The notes under the pieces are model-generated. The model was not told where the DNA came from, did no database searches, and was given only the letters and a program-made list of their open reading frames with translations. From Fasciolopsis buskii (Eukaryota > Platyhelminthes > Trematoda > Plagiorchiida > Fasciolidae): DNA of 64,000 nucleotides. A program made the position numbers and the translations under genes. Below, piece by piece: positions 11,736-24,782 of the stretch (within the stretch, counting starts at the first letter, position 1; each line of letters starts with the position of its first letter). Location: NCBI GenBank assembly GCA_008360955.1, contig LUCM01008135.1:93688-157687 (forward strand), written 5' to 3'.

Positions 11736-14700
11736 GCATTGGTGACTTGGCGTCCTATCTGTTGTTAAAGTGTTAATCGCCCCCACAGCTGGTCCTATTC
11801 TGAAAAGCACAACACAAGAAGGAAGCCGACCCACGTGCATCTATTTGCGCCCGCAAGTTGGAGTTAATAAATCCGAAGCGTGAAGGTGATCCAGTTCCTT
11901 TCGTGTGGAGGTGCAGCGCTAGCAACAGTGACCACAGTAGCTTTGGTCAAAAAACTGTTTGTGTTAATTGCCAAACCGTAGACCATCACGTTTAGTCCAA
12001 CGCCCAATCACTGCCAATCGAATAGGTCCGGGTAGTTATCGGCCTCCGGCACATCCGTCAAATGTGCCGTGTTTAGTGTCCTTTAATTTGTTTGTGGCAT
12101 AGAATTTAGCTAACGCATAACATCGTGATTCGAGACTGGTTTTCTGAAACACAGAAATGAGACACGAAAAAGATGGATGTGAAAATCGTTTTTGGTCACA
12201 ATCTCAGTGTTAATTAGCGCAAGAAAAATTCGTCACAAAGTTGATTGCTTTGAAAGCTACTGAATATGAATACGCTCAAAAAACCATCCCCATGGAGTTA
12301 TTTGTACCTTAGTTGACTGGCTACACATGCTCAGGATAGTTATTCGGTTTCTTATTGTGTGATTTAAACGCAGTGCTCCAGGCCTCTAATGTAGATGAGT
12401 CAGTATTTCACCGATGTCACATGGATGACATCAGCTTTGAGGGCAGGCTGGCGTTAAAACAACGCCCGACACGCAGATGCAGCGTTGACACTCAGGCTGT
12501 GACATGTTCACCTGTGCAGCTGTAAGTGAACGGTTGTCTGATATTGTCTTACAATATCAGTGATTTAATTGCCCTCTGTTCCGGGGTTTCCCTTCGCCGC
12601 CCACCCCCCGGTGAGGTAAGGTGAACTCCGCATCTCCGGTACAGTTGGATCCATCTTAAATTTCTCCTGCTAGCTTTCAATATTTTTTAAGTTCCCAAGG
12701 CTTGTCATGTCACGCACACCAATCGACATAACGCGGATAGAATGAGATCGTCCTCGCGACACTCAAATCTGATTCCGGATAGAAACATTTGGAACTGCTT
12801 GAAAAGAATCAGGCACGTTAAAATAGGGGTGAGCTTTTTCTGTCACTCGGTATGTGTGTCTGCGGGGGGAGAATGAACATCGTCCGACAAAACTAAAGTT
12901 TCTATGCCTGAAACTTTCGCGTATGTTATCGATTTACGTGAATGGTCAACAGGTGCTCGCAACAATATGCCATTTGCCACGACCTGGTGGGTTCGAATCG
13001 ATCTTCTCGTGCCACTCAGACCCACCTGATCATGTCGAAACACGTGACGTGGAGAAATAATTGTAGACTGCGACGAAGCCAGATGATATAACACTCGGAG
13101 TTTTGTTACACAAAAGTGAACAAAATTAAGATATCGTTTCGGTTATTACTTTAGTCAGTGTCAACCTTATTCACAAAAGTTCATCACGTCGCTGAAATTC
13201 AAACCCACCTTAGGAATATCGGAGTAGTCGAACTTTCCAAAGCTGCTCGAATTAAAACTAGGACGAGGAGAATCACCCAACTGACGGGTTGGATGGCTTT
13301 TAAAATGCGACACAAGGCTCATGAACTACGGAAAATGACATAGTGTTGAGCCAAACAAATTCGTTTGATCTGCGCCGTATTGGTGACTCGCTAGAAAAGC
13401 AATGACTGCTTGAAACACAGTTTAGGGTCCTTGTATGAAGATAACTGTGACGGACAAGTGTTGGATAGAAGCCGCCCGTGGGAACAGTCGGGAAAAGGTA
13501 GGCGGCAAGGAAATATATGATCATAGGTAACCCAGACCACCCTCTACAAAGGGTAGGAGTTAGATCCAGCTAATTCGCTGCTGGAATATCGTAAAAGTTG
13601 AGCTATGCCATACAGGAATACTAGGGCTGTAAGCATGAATTTCTAAAAGAATGAGGAGTTTTGGCAACGCAGAAAAGGTTTAGTCAGGAGATTTTCGATC
13701 CTCGGTTGGAACCATATTTTGGACGCACGTCGAAGGTTTGTTTATTTCACAAACGTGTATGAATAAAAGACAAGCAAACGTAAATAAAAGGAAACAGTGG
13801 AAATCAATGCCCCAGGAAGGTGATATCTTGAGCAGTCACTAAGAGTGTAAGATGTTTTCACCGAACAACCAGAAGTAATCAATAATAGTGATTAGAACGA
13901 GGTAGCCGTATAATAAAACCACATAGAATGCGAACTAGAGAAACCAGAAATAGTAGCGTACGAAGTGACTGTATAATACACAGCCAATACGAAAAACTAG
14001 TCACCAGAGGTAACTTTTAATTCTATCGGTTCATAAATCTAATTGGCTGGATACTTTACGTACTGAGCAGAATCATCACCGCAGGCAGTATTAAAAGAGA
14101 TGGATATTGTCCGTTAATAGAATCAATCACCATATTTTTAACCGTCAGGTGTCCAGGAAAATCCAGCCTCATTTGGTGTGAAATGGATCACTGGGACACA
14201 ATGTGTACAGCCTAGTGGCTTAGATATGTGACTCACTTGCTTCCTCATCAGTCCCCGCAGAGAAATAGTGGATGTGCATTGCTGACGAGTTCTAAAACTA
14301 ATGCACTAACCTCACTATGATTCCCAGGTTATGTTGATGAGTAAACGACCTGAAAGATAATCTCTAATAAGGTCTAGGAATGACTCTTATTCTTCAAGCA
14401 AACCAGTACACCAGAAATGGAATTCAAAAACTGTCTGATTCTTGGGTGGTTTGTAGATATAATATCAAGTCCCCCTTCTCCTACTAGCGTGCTGGATCTC
14501 CGGTGATCTTGTTACATATGTTCGGACGTAGTTTTCGAGTTTCTTGTGATACGATTTGAACGATGTTACCCAGTGAAACCCTTGACGATTTCGCTTCGAT
14601 GTTGACATATCTTGTTGCGCACGAGACGGAGCGTCTGGCATCCAGCCTGCCTCACGTTTACCTGTGTGCGTTTGGATTAAGGATAACCTAGAATCAGAAT

Positions 14701-17329
14701 GGCATTAAGTATTATGTTTTGTAACCGTATAGAAGAAAAAGATCCCCCCTGGAACACCCTACCGGTCTTTCGGTTATTACCGCTCGTCATATGTCCGCAT
14801 CTTAATTTGCTATCCATCCAGGCTCCTTATAGTTTAAACGTGATTCTGTTACAAATCAGAAATGATAGGTTGCGATGAGCTTACGTGCAAGTCACTTGAT
14901 GCTGTCCCGTAAAGCTTCCTGCTAGCTTGCCTAGGTAACTAGCCAATGAGCACCGTGATGACATGCGGTCGTGAAATCCAAACATTACTCGAAGGGCATT
15001 GGACGGAATGCATTCCACTAATCAGGATATCTTGTATTTTGTACATAAACAAATTATTTGCAAACAAAGCTTGAACGTAATTCCCACCCGCGGTAGTCTT
15101 CTCGTGGCATTCAGTTTCGTACTTTGGGCCAAAGTCATTCTAGGGCCTGCTGATAATTCATGTCCGTTCTTCATTGGGACTGGTCGAATTCCGCATAGCG
15201 ATTTCGGGCGCAAACATGCTATGGATCCTAAAACAGCATGGCACGCTACCGAAATGCTGAAAGTAAAAACAGTCATGGAGTTCGTTGTCGAAATAAAAAA
15301 AGTTCGCAAGTAAAGTTTGAGGAAAAAACTAGTGGATCTGACTATGATGTACAGTAAGCACCTTTTTACCGGTGGTGATTGGTTGACGAGAAAAGAAGAT
15401 GAAATACTTGTAAAAATCATTAAATTCCATCATTAGTCTTCAAAGACGATGCTCCCCGTTACCAAAACGCTACTCGGATAGGTTGCCTAGGTCCTGGATT
15501 TGAATTCATTCGAAGACATATGGAACTGTTTAAAAATAAAGATCTACCTGGTGGAAAAATACCAGGTTAGCAAAGCTCGAAAATTTTCTAGCGAAAACTT
15601 GGGACTAGGTACCAGTAGGTTATATCCTGAAAGGGATTGGGATTGTTACTGCTTCCGGTGGTGGAAATAGAAAATGCTGCTTTGTGTGTTGATTGTTTCT
15701 TCACAATATATTAATGCTGATGTTTCTTTTCAGTGAGATTCTGATGATTTACGAATGAGTGCGTTTAAAGTCACCATAGTTATCGAGCGCTCTGGGAAGA
15801 AAGCATTTTTATGACACTGTGAATATATCAGACAATACTAGGCATAAACAATTCTAATCAAGCATCCGATTGAAGTAGTTAGGGGCTCGATAACCTAGTG
15901 GCTTGACCACCTTAGTGGTAACAAATCACAACCAATGGTTCAGAATTGGCTTGATTTCCTAGCCCACTGAGCGGCTAGATTAAGAAACTATGCTGAATCC
16001 ACGGATGACAACGGTGAGTGCAAATTCACCATTGTTGCTGCATAACAACTCGTTTCGCAAATGATTAAAATTTCATGCAATGCCGAACGATTTGTGACAA
16101 AAGTTAAGAATGCGCCTATGAACAAGCGCTTCCAATTATTTACCCAACTTTTGCAATGATCTTAACTAGTCCAAACACCGTAATGTTCCAGCGATGATAC
16201 TCAAACAGGCCCACACATCCGTGTGTGTCTGTGTGTAATCAGAAATCTAATGGTACTCAAACAATCCACGATAGGTCAACGAGCTTCATTGGGACGATTA
16301 GTCGTGTGAAGTGTGCAGGCATTTGTCAAATAAATGTGAACTGAGGTGTTACCGTTCCGCAACTGTAGAGAAGCGAAATTTAGCGGGACGCCTAACTACC
16401 TGGTGTTTTGTAACCCTAATATTTATTCAGACAGTAGTTAACTTATTCATCTGGCCGCAGACATTCACAGCTAAATTGCTTCTTTCTTTCTCCGTCTATT
16501 TTCCTCTCCCCCCCCTCGCATACACACACGCACACACACTGAAACGTGTAACATTTCTTTTTACTTATTAGTCTTTTGTTTGTGCCCATTATTTACCGCA
16601 ACTTTTGCGTTGTTCTGCATTGTCTTACTATACATTTAAATCATTCCTGACGGTTCACGTTGGTTCCCGCTTGAGTTCCGACTAGGATAATGAGCGCAAA
16701 TACCCCGTTTACCTATAAACACACGTCTATCGCGATCTTCTTGTTGCGGCCTACCCTAGTTCTGGTGCTAGAAAGTTTTTACTATTCGTGACTAGTACAA
16801 ATATTTCCACCTCCATCCCTATGGGAAATACACTGCTTACCATGAAAAACCATATTCCTACTTCTATTTGAAGACCAGTATCCATCCAAGGTGAACAATG
16901 CGGAAGTAAAGTAAAAGAGCCAAAAAGCTAGTTTTGCCAATAGTATTTTAGATAAACGAAGTTATGGTAGAAAATCTTAATTCAAACACCCTGTTGGAAT
17001 TCTGCAACCGAAGCAATTTGATAATGAGTTGAAAGGTGGCTGCATTTCCGAATGTTGACACATCATTTGCACAAAGTCTAGAGTTGAGTGAAATGCCTTG
17101 GCCATTACGCTACCGTAAAGGTTCTCAACGGGTTGCTGAACTTTTGATTTGCACGGTGGCGGACAGCTGGAGCACAGCAATCGACTCCCACCGATGGCTG
17201 ATCTTTCCGCAGGCAGCTTAAGTATGACAAAGACTTAGATTACGATCTATTTAGCTAGGCTACTTAATTAGTGTTGGGAGCCTCCCTGGTCAGTATTGTG
17301 GTTGGGGATCGGTGGACATGCCCCCTTGA
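11736..17329. other. Unassigned sequence, nothing recognised
   Basis: About 5.6 kb without recognisable genes. A B-box-like string (GGTGGGTTCGAATCGA, about 12986-13001) and a CA/C-rich tract near 16505-16540 stand out. The 104-codon plus-strand frame at 14999-15313 has no motif I recognise and is not supported as a gene. Confidence 0.5.
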
Positions 17330-17425
17330 TGATTTCTGACAGGAATGAAACAGCTGCACAGTTCTCCCGTGATAAGTGCAGCGAGGATATTGCATGATGA
17401 ATAACATCGTGAATCATGTAATCCC
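17330..17425 (+). repeat. Diverged repeat family D, copy 1
   Basis: The stretch with GAATGAAACAGCTGCACAG and, about 40 bases later, GCGAGGATATTGCATGATG aligns collinearly with 35755-35835 (GATGAAACAGCTGTACAGTG, then GCGATGATATCACATGGTG). The match is by eye. In the second copy the same sequence forms the loop and right arm of an inverted repeat. Identity of the family is unknown. Confidence 0.45.
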
Positions 17426-18239
17426 CTGCTTCTAACACCAGTTTCACATTACTTGTGGTCAAAGCAAAAATAATTCGTCAACGGTCATCCTACTTCCGAC
17501 CTTGGAGGCATGAGTCAATTATCAAATTATCCGAGTCACGTATCATTAGGTCAATGTAGTGGTGGTGCCGACGTAATGATACTCTACCAGGGTTGGTCCA
17601 TTCTTCTGATGATTACCCATTTTCGGTGACTTCGAAACGATGGCAAAAGTTACTAGTGGCCGAACCGGATAAGCCTGAGGGAACGAACTTTCCGTTATGG
17701 CGAGACAGAAAATCGAAAGGTTTTGTCATGTGGAAGATAGTGTACAGGGAATAGTCGAACACTGTAAGTGATCAAGGCTTTTGTGACTCACTCTGTTAGG
17801 CGGTCACACAGGATGAAAACAACAGAAATTACATAAGCAGTGGAAAGAGGTACTGAAAAGGAAACAGGTGAGGTCCGTTCACTAGGCCTCTAACATCAGG
17901 CCTCGTTGTGATGAATAATCGTGCAGTTACGTGAGTCACCTAGGTACGGCTTCGCTTTAGCCTGCGTACACAACCAGACAATCAGAATCATGACGTCACA
18001 TACAAACATAACCCAAATGTCTTTAACACGAAGATATTCCATCAACCAAAATTCGTCGCAATGTATACATGAATGTATGATTTGTAAATGAACTCGAACG
18101 CTGGCTGCTGTCGTTCATGGCTGCGAATGGTCAAGGGAGGCTTTATGTAGGCAAGATAGGCGGCAGTTTAGAGCTGTCGAATCGTTTTACTAATGTGGTT
18201 TTGCGATAATGAAGTCTTTATCTTCTATCTTTTTACTTC
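17426..18239. other. Unassigned sequence, nothing recognised
   Basis: About 0.8 kb between two repeat copies. No gene, RNA or element signature was seen. Confidence 0.5.
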
Positions 18240-18400
18240 CTTTATTAGCGAAACAACAAAGTACATCATTTTCAAGACGACGGACGCAGCCAACAAAAAG
18301 CTGCCAAGTGGGGAAGTTGGCTGACGATGGGAGGACTCGAACCTGCGACCTTCTCGCCCAAACGCCCTGATCTTATTCGCTTGGCCACCACCGGCCATCC
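18240..18400 (-). repeat. tRNA-derived SINE-like element
   Basis: On the minus strand a tRNA-like head spans about 18398 to 18325, with an A-box-like TGGCCAAGCGAA (18376-18387) and a perfect B box GGTTCGAGTCC (18333-18343). These are the internal RNA polymerase III promoter elements of tRNAs. The roughly 75-base head lacks convincing acceptor-stem pairing and is followed by a non-tRNA body of about 85 bases, so a tRNA-derived SINE fits better than a functional tRNA. The head closely resembles the one at about 34429-34501. Confidence 0.65.
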
Positions 18401-21030
18401 TCGGAATAAAAAACATTTTTGAAGCACCAAGCCCTTCTGATCATTTTGAATAGAATCGACACCGTTTTTCTTCCATTGGTTTGCTCCTCGTCTTATTCTA
18501 ACCTGAATAAACATGTTTTACGTGCGCGATTGAGAAGAAATGCCTGCATCTCGCAATCTGTACCGCCTATCCGTTCTGTTTGAAAATTTCACTGTCCGTG
18601 ATACAAGAAAACCCTCAACAAAATAAAAACTGGAAGTCTTAGAAAATCAGCTCATTGCTGGACGTCGCCCTGACCTGTAATTCACAAGCAGGTGACCGAG
18701 ATGACGTACAGGACAGCACAGGTTGGGTCTTGGAAGAAAGTGTATTGAAGCCTTATTTGACCTGACTGAGTTCAGTCTAGTTGTGGAGTTGGAGTGGGAT
18801 TTGGCGTGATTATCCTAAAAATAAGACAGGAGAATTATTTCGAGCGTAGCAAAACACACGCTGTTTATCAGTCCACCAAACGGATTGGAAGAAACACGAT
18901 CAGTGGTATAAAAGGACGGTATACCAACTTAAGTTTTTCTCTCCTTACACAAGAATGATTGCGAGGGAATAGTAGAGGAACACGAGCATGAAGCCCCGAG
19001 GAACAGAGGCAAAAATAACATTAAACTTACCTCGGAACCACCTGAGTTTCGAACTAGGAATGAGAAGTGTGATCGTTTCGGAGTAGAATTCCCAACATGT
19101 GAAGATCAGCCAATATTGGAGTATCAAGGCAGCTGAAGCTACTTGGTGGATTCCACCATGGGTGGACGAAAGTTAGAAATGATGCAACGGTTGGTAGGAA
19201 AATCAGAACCATACAGGAAGAGACAAAATTCAGAACAGCTGGGAGACTTGCAAGAAAATAAACACTCCATTCCGAACAGCGAACAATTTTCTGGCTGTGA
19301 GTTAATTTTGAAATAGTTATCGATCGATAGGGACTGGTACACGGACACACCGATTTCATGAATAACTACAGTATCAAATGGGCTGGAGGAGAGATCAGAT
19401 TCGAAAGCAAAGAGTTAAAACTTTATTCCGCTCCTATGCTACTGAGACGTGAAATAGTAATAAGGAATCCGACCGATAGCAATGACCCCAACGTGAACTA
19501 CGCAAATGAAGACAGTGATGAGATAAGGACAGCCGCAATACAGGTTTGCTCAAGCCTATTCATAAATCTTATTTTCATGTATAAATTACGAAGAATCCTG
19601 GTTGTTCATATATATTTGCGGCAATTGCCTTTGTAATATGCCCGTAGTTCCCATTCGTTTGTGGCCATGGTTCTAATTGTCTGGTTGTGTACGCGGCGAA
19701 GCTGTACCGGAGAGCACCAGGTGCCTTGGACATAGACTCATTCTGTCTCGGTCCCTTCTAGTTATCTTTGTGGAACTCGGCCATGACCGCGATCCCTTAG
19801 CCATGCTGACAAACAAGCTAAACACCGAAAGAAAACATTTTTGAAGCCAAATTGGCCTTGGTATCAGGTGAAAGACAGATTAATTTCGCGGTTACTGCCG
19901 CTGATGAGCGGCAATAATGTCAAAACCGGTCGTGTACGACGAGAAATTTCACTCTCTCATCCATAAACAACACTACTCACAATAAACAAACAACAAATAA
20001 ACAAACAATAAACATCATTAGTTACATTCACCGTGTACTTCAAGAATCGAATTTTTATGACAAGCATGTTCAGTCTTAAAAAGGAGACTATGACGGGAGT
20101 GGGACGGAGTGGTTAGGAAAGAATGAACCATCGAAACAATCTTCGCCAGTGACAAGCAAGTTAAATGGAAACATCAACCTGGGCTATTGTATTAGCGGAC
20201 AGGTGCTAACTTTAGAGGAATTGGCGCTATATTTGGGGAAGGATGGACACAGATCGTGCAGACCTGATGTACCGGTAACCCCATCAGATCGGGGTAATTG
20301 GACACCTTGTATCGATTTTTTATCGGTATAGTCAACGAAAGGACGTATTCTTAATGCACATAACCAGTTGAGGAAACGTAACATGTGCAACTTTTCCTTC
20401 TGGTCATGCACCTTTACAACTCGCTCTCATAAGTGCCTCGAATCATGACTGCTTGAACGTCAGTCAGCCAAGCTTAGTCGAAGGAATTGATTTCGTTTAT
20501 TATACGACGGGAGATTGGTGTTACAGTTTTAATGTCACCTTTGTTCATGTGCACTTCCTGTCGACCAGCAGAAGGATTATTGTTTGGTTGTATTACAGTG
20601 ATGACATGCAAATCAGTGTTGATCACTGGTGGCATTGTGACACGAAGGCTGCATTAGGTCGAGAGTGGCAAAATCGAGACTATTCCGGAGCAGAAATTGC
20701 TGTCTATCAGTGACGAATTCTTTCTTAATTCAATTCATGGTATACCTAGAACATGTATCAAGATATGGAAGCCTAACGATGGCTGTAGGAGTTATTAACG
20801 TGATCTACCCATGTAGTGTCCTAAGAGATTGAAAACTTGTGCAGTGACGTTTATGTCACTGAATGAGTCACTAGTGTGGACGAGATCCTTGGTATCGTGG
20901 CCTCGAGTTCTGCAATCGATATATGGGCAAAATTCCGAGTGAACCGTCAGTTAGGGTAGCAGGTGATGAATGGCCATACCAATTATTCTGATCAAATGTC
21001 AGCACAACTGCGCCGAAATCGCGCTGGTTA
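18401..21030. other. Unassigned sequence, nothing recognised
   Basis: No supported genes. The plus-strand frame 19358-19636 (92 codons) has no recognisable domain. Short A-rich motifs near 19980-20010 (repeated AATAAACAAACAA) are low complexity. Confidence 0.5.
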
Positions 21031-21039
21031 TTCCAGTCA

Positions 21040-21700
21040 ACGAGATCTGTCAATAACGATGGGCCTAATAAGCCAGCGAACTGAAGGATCACTGGTTGTT
21101 AAACATTGAAGACTGACGTAAGCGATTCAGTTTTGATTCATAAATGAACTTTTTCTGTCGGGCTTGATTTTTCCAAATAGAGTTAGTGGGGACGGAAAAT
21201 ACGGGCCGCGAGATAGAGCCCTTTTCGAGGAATGGCGACCGAAGTAGGGCAGACGTTTTCTTCCTATTTTGCCGTTATAAAACATGGAGTTAGAGGAACT
21301 GGCTGAACTCCCTGAACCGGTGGATTTGAGGTATCCTGATCGACTTGTGGAAAATGGAAAAATTGGAGCCAGGAGTTTCTACGGTTCGCTGTGTCCTTGA
21401 ATTTACCTTTCGAGACAAAACAATACTAAGCAGCCGTGTCGTGCTATTGTCTCGGCGGTGAAGCAAGACGAATTTTATCCACCCTATCGTTTGATTCCGA
21501 CGAGGAAAGTAATGACCCTGTGATGGTCCTAAGGAAAATGGTAGAATATTGTTACCTGGGCGATTCGAAAGAAACATTCGAGCTCGTTCAATATTTCAAT
21601 ATAGGATATGAGAACGTGATTCGAAGTGACCGGCAAAGACACTGGGAATTAAACTTTCAGCGACATTGAGAAAGGCGGGCACGACAAAAATAAGATCACA
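21040..21700 (+). pseudogene. Gypsy-type Gag fragment, copy 1, with upstream leader
   Basis: From an ATG at 21284 one frame reads MELEELAELPEPVDLRYPDR. After a frameshift near 21350 a second frame reads WKNWSQEFLRFAVSLNL, passes a stop at 21427-21429, and continues through CLGGEARRILSTLSFDSDEE and DPVMVLRKMVEYC before ending at 21669. This follows the pattern of Ty3/Gypsy Gag capsids: an N-terminal proline/aspartate stretch, ENW.xW..xF, CLGxEA...LxTLxF, then a segment around a cysteine. Gag would package element RNA. No protease or RT follows directly. The leader (about 21040-21280) is duplicated at 22220-22360. Family level is certain only to Gypsy-like. Confidence 0.65.
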
Positions 21701-22129
21701 GAATGCCAAAATAAAGCAACCGTCCAAAATACCTTTCTCGCAAGGGCGAAAATATCGCTGAATGCGTTATCCTACATCAGGTACAGTGTAACCACATTCA
21801 TCTTCGATTCCGTTCGAGCTCTCTAAGCGAACTGTCAAAACCTGAGAAATACAGAACGAGATGTCATTCTCCTGGTTTTGGGAAACTCTTGTTTCCATCA
21901 TGTACCTGTACCGAGAAAAGATCCTCGAAGAAGAAACAGAGGGTGCAAGATTTGAGCATAAGAATGTGATGGGAGGAAAATCCCAAAAATAAAAACCAGA
22001 AGACTTCGAAAATAAGATTGACGACCTCAACAGTGGGAAGTGTCCACAAACCAACACAAATTGCTCACTGACAAAAGAGACAGGATGGAAGGGTGTTAGA
22101 TTTTGATTCGGTTTATCGATTACCCTGGT
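21701..22129. other. Unassigned sequence between gag-like copies
   Basis: About 430 bases with no motif I can name. It lies between two similar gag-containing segments, so it may be more internal sequence or LTR sequence of the same element family. Confidence 0.4.
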
Positions 22130-22480
22130 CAAAGATCAACACTTCTGCGGATAAATCAATCGATCATGCCAATCGACAATGCGATCGAAAACACCTCATG
22201 AGAAAGTCGGTGAATAACGATCCACCAAATCAGCCAGCAGATGAATCGACTGATGAGTGTTGATCATTGGAGACCAATGTAAGCACTTCAATTTTGATCA
22301 ATAAATGAATAGTTTGTGCGCTAAATTTGGTTTGGAGTTAAATTGGGGGAGCGGACGCGGCCGAGAGCCAGGGTCGATTGAAGAGTTCTGGGAGGAAGCA
22401 AAAGCAAGACGTCTTTTTTCCGCTGTCTGCCTTTCAAGACAAAGAACAACATTTTTCAGCCAGTGTGCAGGAGTAAATTC
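22130..22480 (+). pseudogene. Gag-like fragment, diverged copy 2, with leader
   Basis: The segment is collinear with the copy at 21040-21460. Shared landmarks are TTTTGAT..ATAAATGAA in the leader (about 22291 against 21132), a G-rich GGGGGAGCGGACG block (22344 against 21188), and CGCTGTCTGCCTTTCAAGAC (22420) matching the Gag-coding stretch near 21388-21415. A deletion of roughly 10 bases and many substitutions separate the two. The reading frame is lost. It is judged a second, older relic of the same Gypsy-type family on the same strand about 1.1 kb away. Confidence 0.45.
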
Positions 22481-22759
22481 ACATGTCCAGCCCAAGTCCA
22501 ACAGCCGTCTCATGAGACTAGTTTCCTACATGCGTTCTTGGTTAGAACTTGCACATCTTACTCCATTTTGTCGATCTGGCAGTAGGTCTCTGAATAAATT
22601 CGTTTCCGATAAAATATGGTCACTGGCGCACTAAACGCATGTCAGTCCGCGAATATTCCGCCAGTTCGAACGGAAAATTTCGTGCAACTCATATTCAACC
22701 TACAGTCCCGTTTAGTTTCTACCAGAATAAAGACAACTGGAAACGAAAGAGCATTGGTA
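22481..22759. other. Unassigned sequence
   Basis: Short interval between the second gag-like relic and repeat family B. Nothing recognised. Confidence 0.4.
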
Positions 22760-23090
22760 AGGTACCGTAGTATTTGGACTCGAAATTAGTATACGGAATT
22801 TGGTCCATCACAGCAACGAACGGAAAGTAATTACAAATAGGTATTCAGTTGGCTCTAACCCTGGAAAACACGACGGGAAGACCAGAACAGAAAAGAAAGG
22901 TGCTCACGCTGTATTCACGGTTCACAGCTTTATATGCAAAATCGGAGATATCCCGATTGGTGGAACATAATCTGTCCAATGGCATTCTAGGAATGTTAGG
23001 ATTTCGCGACCGATTGTCGTCACGGTTCTCGTTGACCAATTGTCTACGCAGATTGGCATAAAGCTCCATCGGACTGTATCACGTGACTAA
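22760..23090 (+). repeat. Diverged repeat family B, copy 1
   Basis: Collinear with 28340-28700. Shared landmarks include GTATACGGAATTTGGTCC against GTATACGAGATTCGATC, CTGTATTCACGGTTCACAG against TTGTATTTACAGTTCATGG, CGATTGGTGGAA against CGACTGGTGGAA, and TTGTCTACGCAG in both. The two copies are on the same strand and about 5.6 kb apart. No coding motif was recognised. Confidence 0.55.
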
Positions 23091-24782
23091 CAAGTGGAAT
23101 AATCACAGGCACGTATAAAAACTACAGTAGTGACAAGTTCACAACGCTCTGGGAAATCCGTTCACAGTTTCAAAAACGGTCATCAGAACTGATCGTCTAC
23201 CGACGCGTGCAGATCAGTAGCCAAGGTTATCCAGTCAGCTATCACAAATTCCACTGTGACAAGCAGAAACAATCGAAACCATTTGCAGCCCACAATGGAA
23301 ATGAGGTTCGAACCCCTCTGTGTTGGACAACCTAAAACTGACAACAACCACCACTGGCGCTTTGTGATAAAGAGAATGAAAATCAAACTAGGTAACGGAG
23401 ATGGTTATTATTTTCTTTTGTATTAGTCCACTTATTTGCAAATAAAAGGAAAACACTCCCCCAAAGAATAGCCCACACAAACATTGACAATGAGGTTACA
23501 GGCTGGATGTTCATGTGTAAGTATTCTGCACTGATCCACTGCCTTGTTCCCAAACCAAACGCAGAACATCGCCTCTTTAAATTGGAAATTTATTTGCAGT
23601 TGATTTCATCCAACATCGCGAGCCGAATCACCTTGCTTTTGTTCAATCAGGTTGCCAATTTGATGTGAACCGGTTTGTTACATGCAACACCTGTTGTGAT
23701 CGATACGACCTTGACAGCTGACTTTCTCGACAAGTTTACGAGGTTTACCACGTCCGGTTCATTCATGTCCTGATCTCCTTGGTTTTGACTTTCAGGTCAT
23801 ATAAAAATGCTATTAACCGGATACATTTTTGTTCCGGTCGAGCGATGACAACAATTCCAATGAGACCGTTATGTGAAGAGTGAACTTGTTAGGGGTTCCG
23901 GCTCGGGAAATGGAAAAAATGACGTTATGGAGCACACCAATATGACAAACAAAATTGGTGTAAAAGGAATACTAATCATAGTTACAACATTTTTTACTTC
24001 ATGCATTTACATACATACAAAAAACGCACACTATTTCTCGACTGGATTAACGGCCCTTCCGAGACTGACAAATGAGCAGATAATTCGAAGTGGCGTATTT
24101 GAACCGTAGATATGTTCACCAAATACCACGACGCTATCAGTTCGGTCGCTGCAGATTATCCAGTCGACTGACCTTTATCGAAGATGGAGAATTACAGATA
24201 AGTAGGGAAGGGAAATTTCACTTCCTTATTTCGCGTCAACGCTACTCGAGACAATGGCCTCATTCTGCCTTCTCCAAAGCTCGTCGCCTTGTTTGAACCA
24301 TAGTAACTGTATGGCTTCTGGAACCTGAGAAAGGATTTTACAAAACCTGTCCCTTTAAGGGACGATTTACACACGCCTTGAGCCCCTACTTCTTTGCCGT
24401 TGCATTCACATGTTCCCGGCTTACAACACACATCAGGCAATCCCTTGGGATTCGTAATTTGAATAGCTAAACAATTGGTATTTCTTCCATGACCAAGATC
24501 CTGGCTAATCCCAAATCAGATCGAGCTTATGCCTGACGTGGACCAACGGGGTAAACAAGTAGCCAGAAATCGGGCCAGTTGCGCATAAAAGCTAATTGCC
24601 AAATGTCCAATCCGCACAGCCTCAAGCCTGAGCTCGAACGGAAATCACAATTGCCTCTAGTTCCAAACTGCGAGGGAGCAAGAAATCCAAACAAAGATCA
24701 GGACAAAATGAGTTGGAGGTATAGGCACAGGTGAATGAGATGGGAGTACCGACAAATTCTTCTGATCTGATGAAATCGCGCA
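23091..24782. other. Unassigned sequence, nothing recognised
   Basis: About 1.7 kb. A symmetrical B-box-like string (GAGGTTCGAACCCCTC, about 23306) might mark another worn tRNA-like repeat, but no A box could be confirmed. Confidence 0.45.

Noticed and set aside
14999..15313. 104-codon plus-strand frame as a possible gene or exon
   Set aside because: No recognisable domain, no splice or neighbour support, and an overlapping antisense frame of similar length.
18325..18398. Functional tRNA gene
   Set aside because: A and B boxes are good, but acceptor-stem pairing and anticodon arm could not be established, and a repetitive body follows. SINE preferred.
18911..18918. TATAAAAG string as a promoter
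   Set aside because: Isolated TATA-like word with no gene downstream. Expected by chance.
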